Assembly: GCA_038503035.1 (NCBI GenBank) | Contig: JAVSML010024721.1 | Coordinates: 149,624 to 213,623 of the forward strand | Direction of reading: 5' to 3' | Source: Crocodylus rhombifer | Lineage: Eukaryota; Chordata; Crocodylia; Crocodylidae | Length of the DNA: 64,000 nucleotides | Part shown: in pieces, positions 62,341-64,000 of the stretch | Layout: the number at the start of each line of letters is the position of its first letter | How positions within the stretch are numbered: position 1 is the stretch's first letter | The notes under the pieces: model-generated | The model's input: the letters and a program-made list of their open reading frames with translations, nothing else | Told to the model about the DNA's origin: nothing | The model's database searches: none | Translations under genes and position numbers: made by a program

Positions 62341-63427
62341 CCGTCCCACCAGCACCTCTGCCCCTGCAGCAGCTGGGGAGGAAAGCGGGATCCCACCATC
62401 CAAACTGGTGCAAGAGCCGGGGCAGCCAGGAAGGGGCTGGGGGGAAGGAGGGGCTACAAGTCTGGACTGCCAAGACCCCCCGCCCGGCCTTCCTGCCCCC
62501 GCCCCCGGCTCCGGAGGGGCAGGATTCAGTCACCATCGCCACTGCACGACTGATAAGCAGAAATCTTACGGCTGCAGACGGGGGAAGTGGCGCACACACA
62601 TGCACACACCATACCAACTTGCAATTAAAATGCCTGGATTGTGACCTAACCCACCAGCCAAGGCATCAGCCTGGTATGAAGGAATTTAACTCTTTGCACG
62701 CAACAAGCCGGCTATTGTTGCGCCCGCATTCCTGCCCGGCCAGCCCGCGAGACACGCACACGCAGCGGGCACGTGAGCACACACAAGAACACACAAAGTC
62801 ACGGACCCACGCACAGACCAACCCAACCCAACCCCCTTCCTTGGCATCCCTCTATAAAGCCCCAGTGCCCCCTAGCATGCACACACCAGAAATACATATA
62901 CACGCGCACACACACACAGGCCCAGACCACTTCCCCCAGTGCCTCCCCCCCCCACACACACACACCTTCCTTGGCATCAACCCCCCCAGTGCCCTTCCCC
63001 TGCATGTACACACACACACACACACACAACCCTGCCCCCCCCACACACACCTTCTTTGGCATTGAACCAGTGCCCGCCCTCCCTCCTTGGCATTGATGTA
63101 TACAACCCCTAAGCTCCACCCCCTGCACACACACAACCCATCCTTGGCATGGAGCTGCAACCCCCCCCCCACTACAGCATGTGTGGACACACACTAAACA
63201 TGCAAATACCACCCTGCTTTCTTGGCATGATCTGCAAACCCCCCCAGTGCTCCAAGCAGGCACGTGTACGCACACGCACACGCTTCTTCCTTGGCATGGA
63301 TCTATACAACCCCAAGGCCCCCCCCGCCCCCACATGCACACACGCACCCTACCTCCTTGACATCGGTCTGCAAACCCACCAATCCCCCCAGCACGCACAC
63401 CACGCACCGCCCTTCCTTGGCACCTAC

Positions 63428-63506
63428 ACAACCCCCCCCCCCCTCGCCCCCCCCCCCCCCCCTCCTTCCTTTCCCTTGGCTTTCCCCCCCCCCCCCCCCC
63501 CCCCCC
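63428..63506. repeat. Poly-C / poly-G tracts
   Basis: C-runs lie at 63429-63440, 63448-63461 and 63487-63507, separated by short CTCG or TTCCTTTCCCTTGGCTTT interruptions. The minus strand therefore has several long G-runs within 80 bp that could form G-quadruplexes. Confidence 0.85.
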
Positions 63507-63653
63507 CTACGTGTGCACACACACACTGTACACCACACGCGCACGCACACACACACACAGCCCACTTCCTTGGCATCGGCGTGCAAACCCCGCCCAGCAT
63601 GCACACCTTCCTGCCTTGTGGCATCGACACAACCCCCAGTGCCCCCCTCCCCC

Positions 63654-63657
<4 letters not shown>

Positions 63658-63692
<35 letters not shown>
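63658..63692. repeat. (CA)n microsatellite, 35 bp
   Basis: An uninterrupted CA dinucleotide tract follows CCCCGCG. Shorter CA tracts occur throughout 62880-63560. Confidence 0.98.
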
Positions 63693-63695
<3 letters not shown>

Positions 63696-63823
63696 TTCCT
63701 TGACATGGGTGTGCAACCCCCCAGCCGCTGCTTTGCACGCACATCCACTCAGACACGCGCGCGCGCGCACACAGAGCAGCGCTCCCTTGGCACGGGCGTG
63801 CAAGCCCCCACGCCCGGCTTGCA

Positions 63824-63840
63824 CGCGCGCGCGCGCGCGC
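63824..63840. repeat. ZBTB47: (CG)n tract next to predicted exon 1
   Basis: Eight CG dinucleotides in a row, immediately before CCGGCGCGGTACC. The alternating purine-pyrimidine sequence may adopt Z-DNA. It lies 10-28 bp inside predicted intron 1. Confidence 0.95.
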
Positions 63841-63851
63841 CGGCGCGGTAC

Positions 63852-64000
63852 CATTTTGGAGCCCGGCGGCGCGGGGCCGGGGCCGGGGCCGGGGCCGGGG
63901 CCGGGGCTCCGCGCTCTCCATGAAGGGCCGCGCGGGGCCGCCAGGCGCTGCGCCCGCTCCGCTCCGCTCCGCTCCGCTCCCCGCGCAGGCCCCGCCCCTG
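63852..64000 (-). CDS. ZBTB47: Predicted ZBTB47 exon 1: 5' UTR plus the initiator ATG (partial)
   Basis: On the minus strand the sequence CTCCAAAATG ends at 63852 and is followed at once by GTACCG. An exon ending there would supply only the Met codon in phase 0, which fits exon 2: it starts in phase 0 with LIVEK and has no ATG before residue 29. Mammalian ZBTB47, as I remember it, begins Met-Leu-Leu-Val-Glu-Lys, which would place Met directly before this exon 2 start. The ATG has A at -3. The donor is weak (GTACCG rather than GTRAGT), which is the main doubt. The 5' limit of the exon and the transcription start are not visible. Alternatives are an exon beyond 64000, or initiation at the internal Met29. 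Confidence 0.45.
63873..63906 (+). repeat. ZBTB47: (GGGGCC)5-GGGG hexanucleotide repeat
   Basis: Six G4 tracts separated by CC on the plus strand, a strong G-quadruplex candidate. On the gene's own strand it reads as CCCCGG in the predicted 5' UTR. Confidence 0.97.
63956..63980. repeat. ZBTB47: (GCTCC)5 pentanucleotide repeat
   Basis: Five exact GCTCC units; the minus strand reads GGAGC five times. It lies in the predicted promoter or 5' UTR. Confidence 0.97.

Larger units (their letters stand above)
62840..63793. repeat. Irregular minisatellite with CTTGGCAT core
   Basis: The core CTTGGCAT or a one- or two-step variant recurs at about 62840, 62970, 63055, 63086, 63143, 63221, 63290, 63356, 63416, 63569, 63615, 63699 and 63786, with spacings mostly 55-90 bp. 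Between cores each unit carries a C-run, a CCAGTGCCC-like stretch and a CA-rich segment. On the minus (transcribed-sense) strand the core reads ATGCCAAG and the units are G- and GT-rich. The CQGRxVCVCV peptide repeats seen in translation are by-products of this array. Confidence 0.85.
14149..63851 (-). other. ZBTB47: ZBTB47 intron 1 (predicted, about 49.7 kb)
   Basis: The 3' boundary is firm: acceptor TCCCCACAG precedes exon 2. The 5' boundary at 63851 is a prediction, based on an ATG|GT junction in the CpG-rich region at the right edge. The interval contains no recognisable exon of another gene on either strand. Its contents are repeats (listed separately), stretches of unique sequence and, near its 5' end, G/T-biased minisatellites. 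If the true first exon lies beyond 64000 the intron is longer. Confidence 0.6.
63750..64000 (-). promoter_or_regulatory. ZBTB47: CpG island / promoter region of ZBTB47 (left edge)
   Basis: GC content and CpG frequency rise sharply here compared with the rest of the window, and the island runs off the right edge. A GC box (GGGGCGGGGCC on the minus strand) lies at 63989-63999. There is no TATA box. This fits a TATA-less CpG-island promoter for the minus-strand gene. Direction and start site are inferred from the position of exons 2 and 3. Confidence 0.65.

Noticed and set aside
61929..63065. A 378-codon plus-strand open frame
   Set aside because: It is a translation of minisatellites and CA/C-rich simple sequence (His-Thr and Pro runs) and has no domain.
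62799..63748. Cys/Val/Gly-rich minus-strand open frames
   Set aside because: They are translations of GT- and G-rich tandem repeats; the CVCV runs come from (GT)n.

Overview
This is vertebrate nuclear DNA, most likely from a crocodilian; a turtle is the main alternative. The evidence is a split zinc-finger gene with consensus GT-AG splice sites, many CR1 LINE copies (one with a long open reverse-transcriptase frame), old MIR-type SINE remnants, very long introns, and no Alu, B1 or L1 sequence that I could see. Species assignment is inference. There are no bacterial operons, CRISPR arrays or phage genes.

One protein-coding gene accounts for the window: an orthologue of ZBTB47 (ZNF651), on the minus strand, entering at the right edge and leaving at the left. 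Reading in the gene's direction, 63750-64000 is a CpG-rich promoter and first-exon region with a GC box, GGAGC repeats and a (GGGGCC)n tract. A predicted first exon ends in an ATG at 63854-63852 that is followed directly by GT. Intron 1 is then about 49.7 kb. Exon 2 (14148-12757) encodes the BTB/POZ domain, a long acidic tract, a basic stretch and the first two zinc fingers. Intron 2 is about 11.3 kb. Exon 3 (1414-1267) encodes finger 3 and most of finger 4. The remaining fingers and the 3' end lie beyond base 1.

Introns 1 and 2 are filled with retrotransposon debris: at least eleven confident and a few weak CR1 copies, about eleven MIR-like remnants, a MITE-like element, a composite region of inverted repeats at 20.0-21.2 kb, and two dispersed repeat families each seen twice. 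The first 1.8 kb of intron 1 is unusual. Two irregular minisatellites, (CA)n and (CG)n tracts and poly-C runs make the non-template strand strongly G/T-rich just downstream of the promoter.

I found no convincing second gene. Most long open frames in the window are antisense shadows, low-complexity translations or repeat-derived. The most interesting observations are the predicted intron directly after the start codon, an overlapping upstream frame that would translate the GGGGCC-complement repeat as Pro-Arg, the NFI-half-site-like minisatellite beside the promoter, the CCAAT-box cluster in intron 2, and the inverted-repeat cluster near 20.4 kb. No undescribed multi-gene system is visible.
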